Source: Chryseobacterium pennae (GTDB lineage Bacteria > Bacteroidota > Bacteroidia > Flavobacteriales > Weeksellaceae). Taken from it: a DNA stretch of 64,000 nucleotides. The stretch is taken from positions 1-64,000 of the forward strand of contig NZ_QNVT01000028.1 in assembly GCF_003385515.1 (NCBI RefSeq), read 5' to 3'. The translations under genes and the position numbers were made by a program. Of this stretch, positions 8,448-18,475 are shown in pieces. How positions within the stretch are numbered: the stretch's first letter is position 1; each line of letters opens with the position of its first letter. Under the pieces are notes generated by a model that was not told the DNA's origin, did not search any database, and saw only the letters and a list, made by a program, of their open reading frames with translations.

Positions 8448-11400
8448 TTATTTTAAGTGTAGTACTCTAAGTAAACTATTACCTAACTCTATTAGTTTTG
8501 GAACTTTATCATGAAATTCTACTGGAAGTACAGCTATGTTTTTCCAGTCATTGGTTCTTTTACCAATATCCAGTATGTAATCATGAATTTTTCGTAAAGT
8601 ACTTTTTGACTTTTCCAGTTCCGGTTCAGATTGCTCTTCCGACAAAGCTGTTAAATCAGCAAGACCTTCTGTGAAGATATTCTTCCATTCTTCGTTATCG
8701 ATCTTGAGTTGTTCAAATTCTTTTAAGATTTCTTTTACCTTGTTAAGATCTTCATTATTTGAAGAAACATTTAATGTATTGCCTTTACCCCCAATTTGAG
8801 TATTTTTCAAATTAGCTCCCTTAAAATCAAAATAATTACCCATAATTATTGTCTTTTGTTTATTATCGTTTTCTATATATTCTAAATAGTTTTTTGCCTC
8901 TTTAAATGTAAAAGGCTTTGAAATGGAGGCATAGTATGATAATTGAGAATCATCAATTAACATATTAACATAAAATAACTTGCTGTCATTATCTGAAATT
9001 TTTGATTTCAGATTGTAGAGTAAAGTTTGGATTTCTTTATAACCTTTTTCTGTATCTGACAAACTTGAAACTAAAGCTTTAAGAACGTTTTGAGAATGAT
9101 GGAAATCAAAAGTATCCTTCTTTAAATTTTCATCATAAGCAATCTCAAAAATCTCTACCAACATAGGTAATTCGTCTAAACGTTTATAGTTAGAGATATC
9201 TTTAATATTATAATCATCTCTGTAGTCTTCCCTCACAGTCTGGCTAAAAGCACGAAGTAATCCCGAATATGTTAATAAAGTGCCTTCTGCGTTGCAATGA
9301 AATAGAACATTCAAAGCATCTGAACCAAAGATAAAAGGATCCTTTTTTTCAGCAATATATTGATTAGCAATGTCCAAAATAAACTTTTCATTAAGTTTTT
9401 TTTCTATCATTACTTCAACTGCTTTCCAACACAAGTAAGAATCGATTTCTGTACAGCATTTTTCTAGAAAAATTATCTGCTCTCCTTTAGGTATTAATTC
9501 TATATATTTCGATAGAAAGTCTTTTTGAGAATATATGAACCTCTCGTTTAAAAAATTCTCTTCAATTGCACCATAAGCTTCTTTCAGTTTATTTTCTATT
9601 GCATATTCAATATGATCTTTTAATGAACTGGAATCCAACACCACATTGTTCAGATTATAGACAATTTGTTCATTAAACAACTTTAGGTTATCAACTCTTT
9701 CTTTAACAAATTGTATAGTACCTTCAGCACTACCGAAAATATTGCAATATCTCAATGTCTTTAAATAGAAATCCTGTGAATAATGAAGATCATATTTTTT
9801 ATCAAAAAAGTATAACAATTTTAGTACATAATAACCGTTGTAAAGACCTAAGTTTCCATCACTTTTAATATTGATTACTTTATCAAACTTAAATTCTTCA
9901 GCAAATTTTAATGCGTAAGTTTTAATGTAAGAAATATGCTCTTCTTTTACTTCAAAACCCTCATTTTCTCGATCTTTAATTTTATCTTTTATCTGGAAAA
10001 GCAAAAAATAATCATTGCCAATATGTTTAATAACATCCTCTTTCGTTTTGCTTTCAGTACTTCTCACAGAAGCTCCAATGGCTTTAAAAACTGAATGATG
10101 GACACCATGAATATCTTCCGTTTTATACCAGTCCCATTCTATATCATGAATCATCTTCCATGTCATATCTTCGATATTATTTGTATCGAAAACCTCAGCC
10201 ACTTTGCAAGCCATAGCTTCTTTATTGAAAAGAATCTCAAAATTATTTTGAATAAATATTTGCCTTTTTTTCTTTTCTTCCGCGATTTGTTTTTCATTCG
10301 GTAGATCTTCAGGAAATTCATATCCAGCCTCTTTAAATACTTTTTCAAAATAATACCCCAATTCAACTAAATTATTGAAGTACCTATATCGCAAATAATT
10401 AATATCAGTAAGTTTTTGAATTTTCAATTCATTGTTTTGATATTTTGCTGCTAAATAATCAATACACATTGTATTATTAAATAGGCTTAAAAGTAGATAG
10501 TTTTTATCTGAAAGACCATATGTATTGACAATATATCTGAAAGCATTTATATCTTTAGGTGTACGGTTGATAATTTTAACTAAAATATTATCTCCACTAT
10601 GAATAAAGCTTTCTTCCGGCCTTAAAAAAGCATCAATTACTCGGAATAAAAAGTCATTTTCTTTATTAACAAAGAAAATAATTCTCTCTAGAAGTTTTTC
10701 TCTGAAATCTTTGCTGTAGAAATCAGTAAGCTTTAAATCAAATTTGGAGTTAAAAATTACATTTAGTACTGCTAAAAAATTCTCAGCATTCTTAATTTTT
10801 AAGAATATTTTTTCTAAAAGCCATCGAGTCCCACGCATCATATTGTCTTTGATTCTTTCAGGTCTAATCTCGTAAAGATTATATAATGAATTGATTAAAA
10901 CATCAAAATAGTCGTCGACATTTTGAAAATCAGCAATCATTGCAATAATTTGATGGTTAATTTCTGGTGAAAAGTTATTACAGAAATTTTTTGCTATTTC
11001 TTTAAAAAGCTCCTGATCATTTTTATGAAAACCCTTTGATCTAAATGACCTCAAAGCTACATCTTGATATCTTCCTTCAGAAAATATAAGACCTTTAAAT
11101 ATGTCTTTAATTTCAGAATCTCTAGTGTTTGAATCGGTGAAAGAAAGAACATCCAATGCTGAGATAACGCTTCGAAAATGATTATTCTTTTTAATAATTT
11201 CTATCAAAAAATCAACATCTGCAAATTCTGCAATCTTATCAATTGAAAATCTTCTGTCTTTTCCAAACCAAAATGTTTTTTCTACAGAAATCTCATTAAA
11301 ATACCTTCTAAATATCTGATGTTGTGTAGATTCACCTAACCTACCCTTTTCTGTTAAAAATAAAACTTCAGGCTCATTTTCCAGAAGCCATTTTTCAATA

Positions 11401-12458
11401 TCAGCGAGTTTATCATCATCAACTATGTTAAGTAAAAATGTGATTGTATTAAACAAAGAGGGTTTTGTTATATTTTCTTCCGGAGTAAGTCTGATAAGCG
11501 AAATAATTTGTTCTGCACTAAACTCTGCTAGGAGCTTTGCAGAAAAAAACTCTTGATAGTTCTTGTGTCTAAAAGTATAATTACCAGAATTCGGCAGCTT
11601 TTCGATAAATGATATCTGCTCGAAAGTCGATTTATCATCCTTACCTAAAAGTTCATAAACATGATCCTCTGAAATAAAATTCTGCTGCATCAATTCACTA
11701 GTAAAAGCAACTTTCTTCAAACAGTCCTTGATATGAGGAATACTAATTTCCTCTCTTTTCTTCAGCTTATCTTTAGTTAGCTTTTTTAACTCATTTTCAA
11801 TAAATAAATCCCAAGATTCTGTTTGAGTTTCTGGATAAGATCTTTTACTCTCATAGTATTCGCAAAACAAATTTAAATTAAAGGGATTCTCTAAATATAC
11901 TCTGAATTTGTTTAGCTCACCATTATTTAATAGTTTGGAAATACGTTTTTCAAGTATATTATTGATCTGCCTGTCGGTCAATCCATCAAGATAGAAGTAT
12001 TTAAACCCTGAAATATTAATTAAATATTTTTCATAAATATTTGTTCTGCAACTAATAACAACATTTATATTCTTATCCTCATTCTTACTTAGAAAGCTTT
12101 CCAACTCTGAAATAAAATCTTGAATAACAGCAATTTCATCAAGTCCGTCAAGGATAAAAGTTATACATGGAAGTTCCTCCCATTTTTTAAAATGAATTAA
12201 ATCTTCAAATTTTGAAACTGCACGAAAGTTTTTCAGGTCAATTCTGAATGGAAAATTTAAATCGTCTTCCTTTTTTACCTCTAAAAGATCAAATAAAATA
12301 TTAAGTTCGGTTGACTTGCCTATTCCTGGATTCCCAAGCAAAACAATTCTATTATTCTGAGCTAAAATATCAGAAAGAGTATTTTTGCTTTGTTCATCAA
12401 TAAGCTGAATTTCTAAACTACTCTTTGGCGTTTTTATATATCGTTGTTCGTAATACAT
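8448..12458 (-). CDS. NACHT-type STAND NTPase
   Basis: 1336 residues. The P-loop GNPGIGKST is at residues 42-50, a NACHT-type Walker B FILDGLDEI near residue 100 and an SCR sensor segment near residue 133. A long, mostly helical region follows that is probably the sensor. Only about 40 residues precede the P-loop, so it lacks the N-terminal effector usual in Avs-type proteins. Near residue 1204-1230 is a Gly/Asn-rich patch containing KNTQIGGKGN, reminiscent of amyloid-type signalling motifs, followed by a helical tail. NACHT proteins detect phage products and trigger cell suicide. Here the effector may be a neighbouring HEPN, peptidase or nuclease protein. A 117-bp gap separates its start from the stop of the upstream helicase gene. 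Confidence 0.85.
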   Translation of the reverse strand: MYYEQRYIKTPKSSLEIQLIDEQSKNTLSDILAQNNRIVLLGNPGIGKSTELNILFDLLEVKKEDDLNFPFRIDLKNFRAVSKFEDLIHFKKWEELPCITFILDGLDEIAVIQDFISELESFLSKNEDKNINVVISCRTNIYEKYLINISGFKYFYLDGLTDRQINNILEKRISKLLNNGELNKFRVYLENPFNLNLFCEYYESKRSYPETQTESWDLFIENELKKLTKDKLKKREEISIPHIKDCLKKVAFTSELMQQNFISEDHVYELLGKDDKSTFEQISFIEKLPNSGNYTFRHKNYQEFFSAKLLAEFSAEQIISLIRLTPEENITKPSLFNTITFLLNIVDDDKLADIEKWLLENEPEVLFLTEKGRLGESTQHQIFRRYFNEISVEKTFWFGKDRRFSIDKIAEFADVDFLIEIIKKNNHFRSVISALDVLSFTDSNTRDSEIKDIFKGLIFSEGRYQDVALRSFRSKGFHKNDQELFKEIAKNFCNNFSPEINHQIIAMIADFQNVDDYFDVLINSLYNLYEIRPERIKDNMMRGTRWLLEKIFLKIKNAENFLAVLNVIFNSKFDLKLTDFYSKDFREKLLERIIFFVNKENDFLFRVIDAFLRPEESFIHSGDNILVKIINRTPKDINAFRYIVNTYGLSDKNYLLLSLFNNTMCIDYLAAKYQNNELKIQKLTDINYLRYRYFNNLVELGYYFEKVFKEAGYEFPEDLPNEKQIAEEKKKRQIFIQNNFEILFNKEAMACKVAEVFDTNNIEDMTWKMIHDIEWDWYKTEDIHGVHHSVFKAIGASVRSTESKTKEDVIKHIGNDYFLLFQIKDKIKDRENEGFEVKEEHISYIKTYALKFAEEFKFDKVINIKSDGNLGLYNGYYVLKLLYFFDKKYDLHYSQDFYLKTLRYCNIFGSAEGTIQFVKERVDNLKLFNEQIVYNLNNVVLDSSSLKDHIEYAIENKLKEAYGAIEENFLNERFIYSQKDFLSKYIELIPKGEQIIFLEKCCTEIDSYLCWKAVEVMIEKKLNEKFILDIANQYIAEKKDPFIFGSDALNVLFHCNAEGTLLTYSGLLRAFSQTVREDYRDDYNIKDISNYKRLDELPMLVEIFEIAYDENLKKDTFDFHHSQNVLKALVSSLSDTEKGYKEIQTLLYNLKSKISDNDSKLFYVNMLIDDSQLSYYASISKPFTFKEAKNYLEYIENDNKQKTIIMGNYFDFKGANLKNTQIGGKGNTLNVSSNNEDLNKVKEILKEFEQLKIDNEEWKNIFTEGLADLTALSEEQSEPELEKSKSTLRKIHDYILDIGKRTNDWKNIAVLPVEFHDKVPKLIELGNSLLRVLHLK

Positions 12459-12575
12459 TTTATTTCTTATTCGGGTACTAAATTTACTCTATATTAATCA
12501 AGCGGAAAGTTAAATTGATACGTTGTTGCATAGATTTTCGGGAGAAGGTCATTTTCAAAAATAAAATAAATTAAC

Positions 12576-15500
12576 TTATCTTTTTCTAATTACAGTTATT
12601 ACATTATCCACACTCATATTTTCTTCTTGATTTAATATTATATTTACTTTATTTTTGAATTCCACGTTATTGATAGATTCTACTGAACTTTTATATAAAA
12701 TCCTATTTTCATCACCTCTCTCTTTAATAAAATCCAAATTTTTGTTTTGATTCAGACTTTCCTCCTTTTCTCTTTGATATTGTTTTATTAATTTCTCTTT
12801 TATTTCAGGAAGCTCTTCCAGTTTTTCATCCAATTCTGTAATTTTTTCTTCAGTAGCTTTTGTCTGATCCTCAATTTCTGTAACATTCACCCCCTTTTCT
12901 GCTAAATATTGAATTGTTTTTTGAACTTCTAATTTTGTAAGATCAATTGTTTTCTGATAAGATGAAAGCTGGTTTTTCCAATATTCTGCATTTTCTCCTT
13001 CTTCTTTAGAATATCCCAATATTCTGTTATAATTATGCTGCGCCTTGGTTACATCCTCTTGAACTTTGATAAAATCTTCATATTTCCTCAATACAAAGGC
13101 TCTATCAGCATTGAATCGGTCTTTTTCATTTTCAATTCGCTTTTTCATAAGCTCAAATTCAATACTAGCTCTTGTTTCCGGATTGGTAATAATAGCGGTT
13201 TTTAATTCCTGGGTACTGATGTCCGATATATCCAAAACATCCGCCCCTTTCTTCATAGCTTCTAAATATCTGGCTTGCTTGGACTGTAGCTTTTGGAGCA
13301 TGAAAACATCAATGCTATCATTGGTTAGCATAAAATTGATTCTTACATTTTCATTTTTGTTTCCCTGTCGCCACGCACGCCCTTCCACCTGCCGTAGAGC
13401 TGTAAAATTATAGGGAAGAGAAAGTATATACACATCCGTTGTGTTTTCCTGAAGGTTCATCCCTTCCTGAATCGCTTCACTACCGATAATTACTTTTATT
13501 TTCCCGGAATTAAAATCATCCTGAATCTTTAGCCTGTTAGGTTTACTTGTCGCTCCGGTAATAATTCCAATTTCTTCGGGCTTATAGTCTACTTCCTGTA
13601 CCAGATATTCTTTCAGCTTTGGAAATTCTGCAACAGCTAATTCTGAATAAATAATTTGCCCTAAGTCAGGAATATCTTTCTTATTCTGACGGATCAGATC
13701 CATTGTCTGCTTCAGCTTCGGAGAATTATCTATAAATTCCTTTAAAGTAGGCACTTCTCCATCATAATAAATTGAAAGATATGGAGAAATAGCAATCAAT
13801 CGGGCATTGAGAATATGAGTCAGGATTGCTCCTTTCTCAGTTTCGCTAAAACTCTCGTTGAGCAAATCATACTGCTCTTTCGTCAGATCATTTTGCTCAG
13901 TTTTATATTCTTTATTGATTTTGTTAGGTCGTTTCAGCTCAGGATTATCTTCTTCTCCTTTGATGTCAATAAATTCAGACAACAGCTGCTGAAAAAGAGA
14001 ATTGTTTTTAAACCTTCGAACATTGGCTTTGAATTTCACATCTCCTCTGGCATCGATCTCCATATCATTATCCGCTTCCATAAAGGTTTCAAAGAAATTA
14101 TTGACATTGAAATAACCAGACTCTTCGAGACGTTTATTAGCGATCAGGGATAAAATTGAATAATATTCCAGAGGTTTATTGGTGAAAGGTGTAGCCGAAA
14201 GCAGCGTTATGTTTCTACCATTATTTTTATCCTGAATGTACTGCGCAGCCATCCACGTATTAATTCCCAGTTTTGATGTCTGCTGGTTCTGGCTCCTGAA
14301 ATCCGAAGCAAATCTACGGTCTTCAACTCTAACCTTTCCTACAATGTGATTGGCATTGTGTACTTCATCATAAGTAAGGTGATCAAATCCAAAATCTTCC
14401 CAGTCATAGATTTTGCCACGTTTCATCTTTCCTTCCACCTCTTTTTCTTTTTCTAACTCCTTCTGAAAATCCCTTTCACTGATGGCATTCACACTTTTCA
14501 GCTCACTTTCTGAAATGTAAGAAAATTTAGAAGCCAGTTCCTGGGTAATATTCTCGGAAAAACCAATATTATTAAAGCCTTCGTAGGTAACTATGGTAAT
14601 TTCTCCGTCCTTATTATCAAACTTTGAGAGGTCGTAATCTTTACCAAGATTCCCCAGTACATTTACTTTAGCATTAGGAATTGTTTCAAAGATCGTCTCC
14701 ACCCATTGTTTAAGAATACTCTCATTGGGAACAACAATAAGTGGTCTTTTTGCATTTCCACGTTCCACCGCCTCATGCATGGACAGTATTCCTGATAAGG
14801 TTTTTCCAAAACCAACCTCGTGAGCCAATAATCCAACACCTTTTGTGGTTTGTCTTCCGATTCCTGCTTTCTGAACTTCAGTTAATTTCAGTTCTCGTCC
14901 TTTAAAATTCTTATGGATTTTAGAAAATAACGGAAATTTGGAATAGTCCGGAACATGGATATTATTATAGTTTCTGTTAAAGTCTTTTACAAAGCGCTCC
15001 CTTAATTCATCTGATAATTCTTCCCTTAAAAATTTATAAAACAAATCATTGGCAGCAGCTTTTCTCCTTTCACGAACTAAAGCATTTCTTTCTTTATCAC
15101 TTCCTGTAACGGTCTCATTGTCCACAAAGCTTCGGACTTCCCATGCTGAAGAACCAGCAAAAGCTTCACTGGATAACGTTCCGACAAAATCTTTAAACTT
15201 TTCAGCAAGATTGTATGACACCATTGCCGGCTCTGTTTGTCTTGTCTTAGAATTCCACTGATCTTTTTCTACATAACCCAAATCAAATTGATGTATAAAC
15301 TCATGATTCGGACTGATAAAGATCTCATCCAGTAATTTAGTCCTAGGCAAAACACTTTCTAATAAGACCTTTTGTTTTTCATATTGACCGGCAGTGCCGG
15401 AGTCGATAACATCTTTATCTTTTTCTAACTGTTGGAGCTTAGCATAAATATTCCCTTCAGCATAGTAAAAGTCATGCACCCATTTTCCTCCAATATAGTT

Positions 15501-17732
15501 GGCAAATTGAGAGTGCTTTTCATGATTATGTAGAGTCCCGTCATAAGAAGTATCCTGAAATGCCTCAATCTGCTGCTTAGAAAGCTCAGAGCTGTTTTGG
15601 AGCGAAGTATTTACAATATCATCAGATTTAAGGAATTGGTATTTTAGAACTCCTTTTTTAAGCTCTACCTGGGTCTGAATTCTATACTCCGTATTTTTTC
15701 CACTATAAGACTGAATAATCTTATCCGCTCTCTGAAGAATATCATCAATTCGATTTTGATCGAACTTCTGAGGTTCACTGGTAATTTGGGATTGAAGTTC
15801 CTTGTACTTATCAATCTCCTTTGTAATAGCAGGAGATTTAAATTTTACAGCATTAAGAGCCAAAAGTACTTGTTCAACTTTTTCATGGGTTTCAGTAAGG
15901 TTTACTTCATCTGGCTCAGTATCTGTAATACTTTCCGATTTGTCCTCCGAATCCTTATTTTTTAAGATGATCTTAGGTTCTTCAGCTTCGAAAAATAAAT
16001 CTTCAAAAAGATTTCCGATTCTTTCGACTTCCTTTTTACCCCGCAGCCGCTCTATTTTTAATAAAGCATCCTCTAAATTTCCATGAACATAGTTTTCTTT
16101 TCGCCCAAAACGATTGGTTTTTTCACGGGTTTCGCCCAGAATTTTTTCAGGATTAATTTCAAAATAATCCGAAATATCTCTGGAAATTTTCTGCGAATCC
16201 TTTTTTAGAATAATAATATCCGTACCAATACCCGTTCCGGCAAAAACTCCACTAGGCAAACGGAATCCCTCTATTAACTGCGCATTTTTTAACTGGCTTT
16301 GCCTGTTTAGCCAACCAGACGGAAGCACCATTGCCAAAATACCATCTGGTTTTAAAAAATCTAAAGAACGTTTAACGAAATAATCTTCATATTTTGAGAT
16401 TTTCGGTTCTTCTCCCAACCCTTTGTAAAGTCCCCGATGTTCCCCGTAGGGTGGATTACCAATAACCAAATCATATTTTTCAGAGAATTCCTTTTTATTA
16501 CCCTTTTCATCAATAAATTCCGTTTCAAAGGAGCGGAGATGGATATCAACTTCTGGATGAAAGATTTTTGCAATTTTTGCAGTGGTTTCATTAATTTCAA
16601 AGGCTGTAATATTTGTCTTTACTCCCAATTCTTTTGCAGCATAGAGAAAGTTTCCTGTTCCTACACTGGGCTCTAATACCGAAATTTCCTGTCGGTTTTT
16701 AAACTGATCTTTGATTAAATTATGAATAGCATCTACAATCTTTGAATCAGTGTAGTATTCATCTAATATTCCTCTACCTTCTTTTGCTGTACCGCCACTT
16801 TTGAACCGTCCACAGACATCTTTCAGATCATCCGTAAGATTAAAATTTTCATTTAGAATAATTTTTCGATCCTTTGAAACAAAGCAGGTTGCAGAAACAA
16901 TTTCTGCAACCTGCTCATTATTAACTTTCTGACCTTTGTATTTTGAAATAAGAATGGCTACATCCTCATTATTTTTATGGGATGTATTTAATTCTGATCC
17001 TGTTCTGTCGGATAAAGTTCTCCCGGATATGATTCCGCCCACGGAATGTTTTCTTCCTTCATCTTCTTCATCATTTTGCGGTTGTGCTCCAGAAGAGGGT
17101 CTTTCTCTTGCGGCGTTTCCCAAATCGCTCCCCCCTGTGCCTGCAAGTCCATTTCCAACATGGTTGCTGCCCATAGTTTGTCCTCCTTGGTTATTTCCGT
17201 TTTGCTCGGATTGGCTGTTTGGGATAGATTTTCCAGAACTTCGTTCAGAAGATTCGGTTCCCAAGTGCTGAGTGTCGGAAATTCCGTTTGATCTAGTATT
17301 AATGTATCCATCTTGTGATTTTCTTTGTTCGACTAAAATAGTATTTTTCTTTTGAACTCCTAGTTTGTTTTCTAAATATTCACTTAAATTTTGATTCCCG
17401 TTTTCTGAGATTCCATATAATGGACGGATATCCTTTATATTCTTCCCATTCATGTCTGTAAGAATTTTAAGGGTCATCATATTTCCCGCTCTGTCTCCAT
17501 CCAGACAAAGAAATATTTTACCAGTATAGTTCTGATACCTGCCAATAAACTTTTTGGTATTTTCTCCGGAATGAAGCGCAACAAGAGTTCTGTTATTATT
17601 CTGATTATTTAATTTCAGAAGTTCTAAAAAAGAATGTTTATCCTTAATATTGTTAAAAACAATAAGTTCGTCCTTATTTCCTTCTATTACGGAAATATCA
17701 TCATCTTTATATGCTAAGCTATTTTCACTCAC
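12576..17732 (-). CDS. Toprim / N6-methylase / SF2-helicase giant protein
   Basis: 1718 residues. In order: a Toprim-like segment (FLCLDGDRAGN near residue 76), a Ser/Gly/Gln-rich linker (about 140-225), an adenine-methylase domain (LEPSVGTGNF near 355, IGNPPYGEH near 427) and a Snf2-like helicase. The helicase has HEVGFGKT near 973, DEVHNAN near 1125, LLSATPFTNKP near 1177 and QVEGRAWRQG near 1452. The C-terminus is coiled coil. Such large methylase-helicase proteins are common on ICEs and phages. Protecting the transferred DNA from restriction or helping its re-establishment is a plausible role. Its start overlaps the upstream lipoprotein gene by 8 bp, so the two are translationally coupled. 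Confidence 0.88.
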   Translation of the reverse strand: MSENSLAYKDDDISVIEGNKDELIVFNNIKDKHSFLELLKLNNQNNNRTLVALHSGENTKKFIGRYQNYTGKIFLCLDGDRAGNMMTLKILTDMNGKNIKDIRPLYGISENGNQNLSEYLENKLGVQKKNTILVEQRKSQDGYINTRSNGISDTQHLGTESSERSSGKSIPNSQSEQNGNNQGGQTMGSNHVGNGLAGTGGSDLGNAARERPSSGAQPQNDEEDEGRKHSVGGIISGRTLSDRTGSELNTSHKNNEDVAILISKYKGQKVNNEQVAEIVSATCFVSKDRKIILNENFNLTDDLKDVCGRFKSGGTAKEGRGILDEYYTDSKIVDAIHNLIKDQFKNRQEISVLEPSVGTGNFLYAAKELGVKTNITAFEINETTAKIAKIFHPEVDIHLRSFETEFIDEKGNKKEFSEKYDLVIGNPPYGEHRGLYKGLGEEPKISKYEDYFVKRSLDFLKPDGILAMVLPSGWLNRQSQLKNAQLIEGFRLPSGVFAGTGIGTDIIILKKDSQKISRDISDYFEINPEKILGETREKTNRFGRKENYVHGNLEDALLKIERLRGKKEVERIGNLFEDLFFEAEEPKIILKNKDSEDKSESITDTEPDEVNLTETHEKVEQVLLALNAVKFKSPAITKEIDKYKELQSQITSEPQKFDQNRIDDILQRADKIIQSYSGKNTEYRIQTQVELKKGVLKYQFLKSDDIVNTSLQNSSELSKQQIEAFQDTSYDGTLHNHEKHSQFANYIGGKWVHDFYYAEGNIYAKLQQLEKDKDVIDSGTAGQYEKQKVLLESVLPRTKLLDEIFISPNHEFIHQFDLGYVEKDQWNSKTRQTEPAMVSYNLAEKFKDFVGTLSSEAFAGSSAWEVRSFVDNETVTGSDKERNALVRERRKAAANDLFYKFLREELSDELRERFVKDFNRNYNNIHVPDYSKFPLFSKIHKNFKGRELKLTEVQKAGIGRQTTKGVGLLAHEVGFGKTLSGILSMHEAVERGNAKRPLIVVPNESILKQWVETIFETIPNAKVNVLGNLGKDYDLSKFDNKDGEITIVTYEGFNNIGFSENITQELASKFSYISESELKSVNAISERDFQKELEKEKEVEGKMKRGKIYDWEDFGFDHLTYDEVHNANHIVGKVRVEDRRFASDFRSQNQQTSKLGINTWMAAQYIQDKNNGRNITLLSATPFTNKPLEYYSILSLIANKRLEESGYFNVNNFFETFMEADNDMEIDARGDVKFKANVRRFKNNSLFQQLLSEFIDIKGEEDNPELKRPNKINKEYKTEQNDLTKEQYDLLNESFSETEKGAILTHILNARLIAISPYLSIYYDGEVPTLKEFIDNSPKLKQTMDLIRQNKKDIPDLGQIIYSELAVAEFPKLKEYLVQEVDYKPEEIGIITGATSKPNRLKIQDDFNSGKIKVIIGSEAIQEGMNLQENTTDVYILSLPYNFTALRQVEGRAWRQGNKNENVRINFMLTNDSIDVFMLQKLQSKQARYLEAMKKGADVLDISDISTQELKTAIITNPETRASIEFELMKKRIENEKDRFNADRAFVLRKYEDFIKVQEDVTKAQHNYNRILGYSKEEGENAEYWKNQLSSYQKTIDLTKLEVQKTIQYLAEKGVNVTEIEDQTKATEEKITELDEKLEELPEIKEKLIKQYQREKEESLNQNKNLDFIKERGDENRILYKSSVESINNVEFKNKVNIILNQEENMSVDNVITVIRKR

Positions 17733-18405
17733 TTTCTCGGCTTTTTACAAAATGATTAAATTCAAATAGTTCTTTGGCACCAGCATCCCAGTTCTTTCTG
17801 GGTAATAATTGAAGGGTCACAAATACGTCGTCCTTCTTATTATAGGAGTCGATACGCTCCAACCTCCCGTGATAATCCATTTCTGCGTGCTCGTATAGTG
17901 AATACGGTAAAATTGTGTCTGTTGGATAGATATAAAATCTTGTATAAGTCCAGGGAGAATTAATCTCAAAGCGCTTGTACTTCTTCTGAAATAAGATCGT
18001 ATCAGATAGATTTCTTCTGTTCCTATAGTTAGGAATCCACTCTTTTGAAAACACAGCCCCCTCTTTCTTGTTCCAAACCAGAAAAGGCCGCCTCTTCTTA
18101 GAAAGGTCAGAAAAGATGAGATTACGTTCCACGAGATTAAGGGGATAACAGAGTGAATCCCTGATATAATACATTTCTTTACTCATTTCAGGAAATGAAA
18201 GATCAGGAACCTCTTCTATAAGCTCATTTTTAGAATAATTTAGTTTTGATACATGAAAACTCTGCATTTTACTTAGCCCTTTGGACGCATCAAAATAGAC
18301 GTTCGATATAATATCAATTCCTCCCTTATCGGATTTAACTTCTTTATGACAAGAACTGGCGATGAAAAGGAAAAGCAGGTATGGAAGTATTAAATTTATT
18401 TTCAT
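17725..18405 (-). CDS. Conserved lipoprotein of the transfer element
   Basis: 226 residues. It starts with a lipoprotein signal peptide ending in ASSC (lipid-modified Cys about residue 19), so it is anchored in the outer or inner membrane and faces the periplasm. The rest is mixed alpha/beta with many charged residues and no known domain. The stop overlaps the start of the methylase-helicase gene by 8 bp, and an internal terminator (18422-18453) separates it from the upstream gene. A role as entry-exclusion or envelope factor is possible but not shown. Confidence 0.7.
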   Translation of the reverse strand: MKINLILPYLLFLFIASSCHKEVKSDKGGIDIISNVYFDASKGLSKMQSFHVSKLNYSKNELIEEVPDLSFPEMSKEMYYIRDSLCYPLNLVERNLIFSDLSKKRRPFLVWNKKEGAVFSKEWIPNYRNRRNLSDTILFQKKYKRFEINSPWTYTRFYIYPTDTILPYSLYEHAEMDYHGRLERIDSYNKKDDVFVTLQLLPRKNWDAGAKELFEFNHFVKSRESE

Positions 18406-18410
18406 ATTAA

Positions 18411-18453
18411 GAGATTTAAAAAAAAGCGGTAAATCATCAGACTTACCGCTTTT
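18411..18453 (-). terminator. Terminator or attenuator inside the transfer operon
   Basis: A perfect 11-bp stem (18422-18432 with 18443-18453) with a 10-nt loop. On the minus strand it is followed by an uninterrupted T tract and lies 23 bp after the stop of the 756-residue gene. It should end, or partly end, the long tra transcript before the lipoprotein and helicase genes. Confidence 0.75.
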
Positions 18454-18475
18454 AAGATAATGGACAGGTCTGATT

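Noticed and set aside
16936..17271. 111-residue reading frame opposite the linker of the methylase-helicase gene
   Set aside because: It is antisense to a Ser/Gly/Gln-rich linker, where long open opposite frames are common; Ser/Pro/Cys-rich translation is not protein-like.
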